Assembly (NCBI GenBank): GCA_029550985.1
Contig: JAKPGH010000245.1
Location: 1 to 13,367, forward strand
From: Bacillota bacterium
Lineage (GTDB): Bacteria > Bacillota > Clostridia > Oscillospirales > Ruminococcaceae
Direction: 5' to 3'
Length of the DNA: 13,367 nt
A model generated the notes under the pieces. That model did no database searches, was not told the origin of the DNA, and worked only from the letters and a program-made list of their open reading frames with translations. Positions 13,238-13,367 of the stretch are shown here, in pieces. The position numbers and the translations under genes were made by a program. Every line of letters starts with the position of its first letter. Positions within the stretch are counted from its first letter, which is position 1.

Positions 13238-13367
13238 GTGGAGTTTTCTCATATCCCAGTTCTGCTGGAAGAATGCATCGAAGCCCTGGCCATCCGACCG
13301 GATGGCATCTATCTGGACGGCACCGCCGGCGGCGGAGGGCACTCCTTCGAGATTGCCAGGCGCCTGA
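13238..13367 (+). CDS. rsmH: 16S rRNA m4C1402 methyltransferase RsmH, 5' part
   Basis: The window cuts this gene after 43 codons. RsmH (MraW) adds the N4-methyl group to C1402 of 16S rRNA in the P site, using S-adenosylmethionine. The visible part starts with the family's HIPVLLEE (residues 5-12) and has the SAM-binding DGTAGGGGHS (27-36), where bacterial RsmH usually reads DGTLGGGGHS or DGTFGGGGHS. The start is GTG at 13238, with AGGAGG at 13224-13229, 8 nt upstream. It lies 34 bp after mraZ in the standard mraZ-rsmH order, so ftsL, a penicillin-binding protein and mur genes are expected beyond the edge. Confidence 0.95.
   Translation, partial: MEFSHIPVLLEECIEALAIRPDGIYLDGTAGGGGHSFEIARRL

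Overview
The window reads as chromosomal core DNA of a Gram-positive anaerobe in class Clostridia, most likely an Oscillospirales/Ruminococcaceae-type gut organism. The evidence is the gene families (DUF1385 next to prmC, DUF5685 next to a cysteine-tailed J-domain protein, an MraZ-led division cluster), strong AGGAGG-type ribosome binding sites, frequent TTG/GTG starts and a GC-rich coding sequence. I cannot name the species. No tRNA, rRNA, CRISPR array, insertion sequence or phage gene was found.

Layout. Nearly the whole left part (147-11596) is read from the minus strand, so each operon runs from high to low coordinates. (1) A block from about 5804 down to 147: a clear promoter, then an FG-GAP-like lipoprotein, an OmpR-type response regulator, a sensor histidine kinase, a DUF1385 membrane protein and the release-factor methyltransferase PrmC. 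(2) tcdA (tRNA ct6A dehydratase) at 5833-6570, with its own terminator. (3) A ROK glucokinase followed by an NAD(P)H/FMN reductase (8394 down to 6656), bounded by a good promoter and a strong terminator. (4) A group running from 11596 down to 8414: DUF5685 protein, J-domain/TPR/Cys-rich protein, small polytopic membrane protein, YycJ/WalJ-like metallo-beta-lactamase-fold hydrolase. (5) The plus strand starts at 11694: an MntP manganese exporter, a 79-residue exported or membrane-anchored protein with its own promoter and terminator, then mraZ and the start of rsmH, the head of the division and cell-wall (dcw) cluster.

How they work together. Block 1 couples an envelope lipoprotein to a two-component system under one promoter, which suggests an envelope-sensing unit of unknown stimulus. 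PrmC and TcdA serve translation (release-factor methylation, tRNA A37 modification). Glucokinase feeds glycolysis. The mraZ control region is easy to read: a near-consensus promoter is followed at once by three 10-bp-spaced GTGGTKA repeats, the expected MraZ operator.

The least understood part is the DUF5685 / J-domain protein / membrane protein group. DUF5685 carries two Asp-rich DxxxD-type motifs reminiscent of class I isoprenoid synthases, plus CxxC pairs. Its partner couples a J domain to TPR-like helices and a tail with ten cysteines in 28 residues. This is the best candidate here for an undescribed system, but the functional reading is inference.
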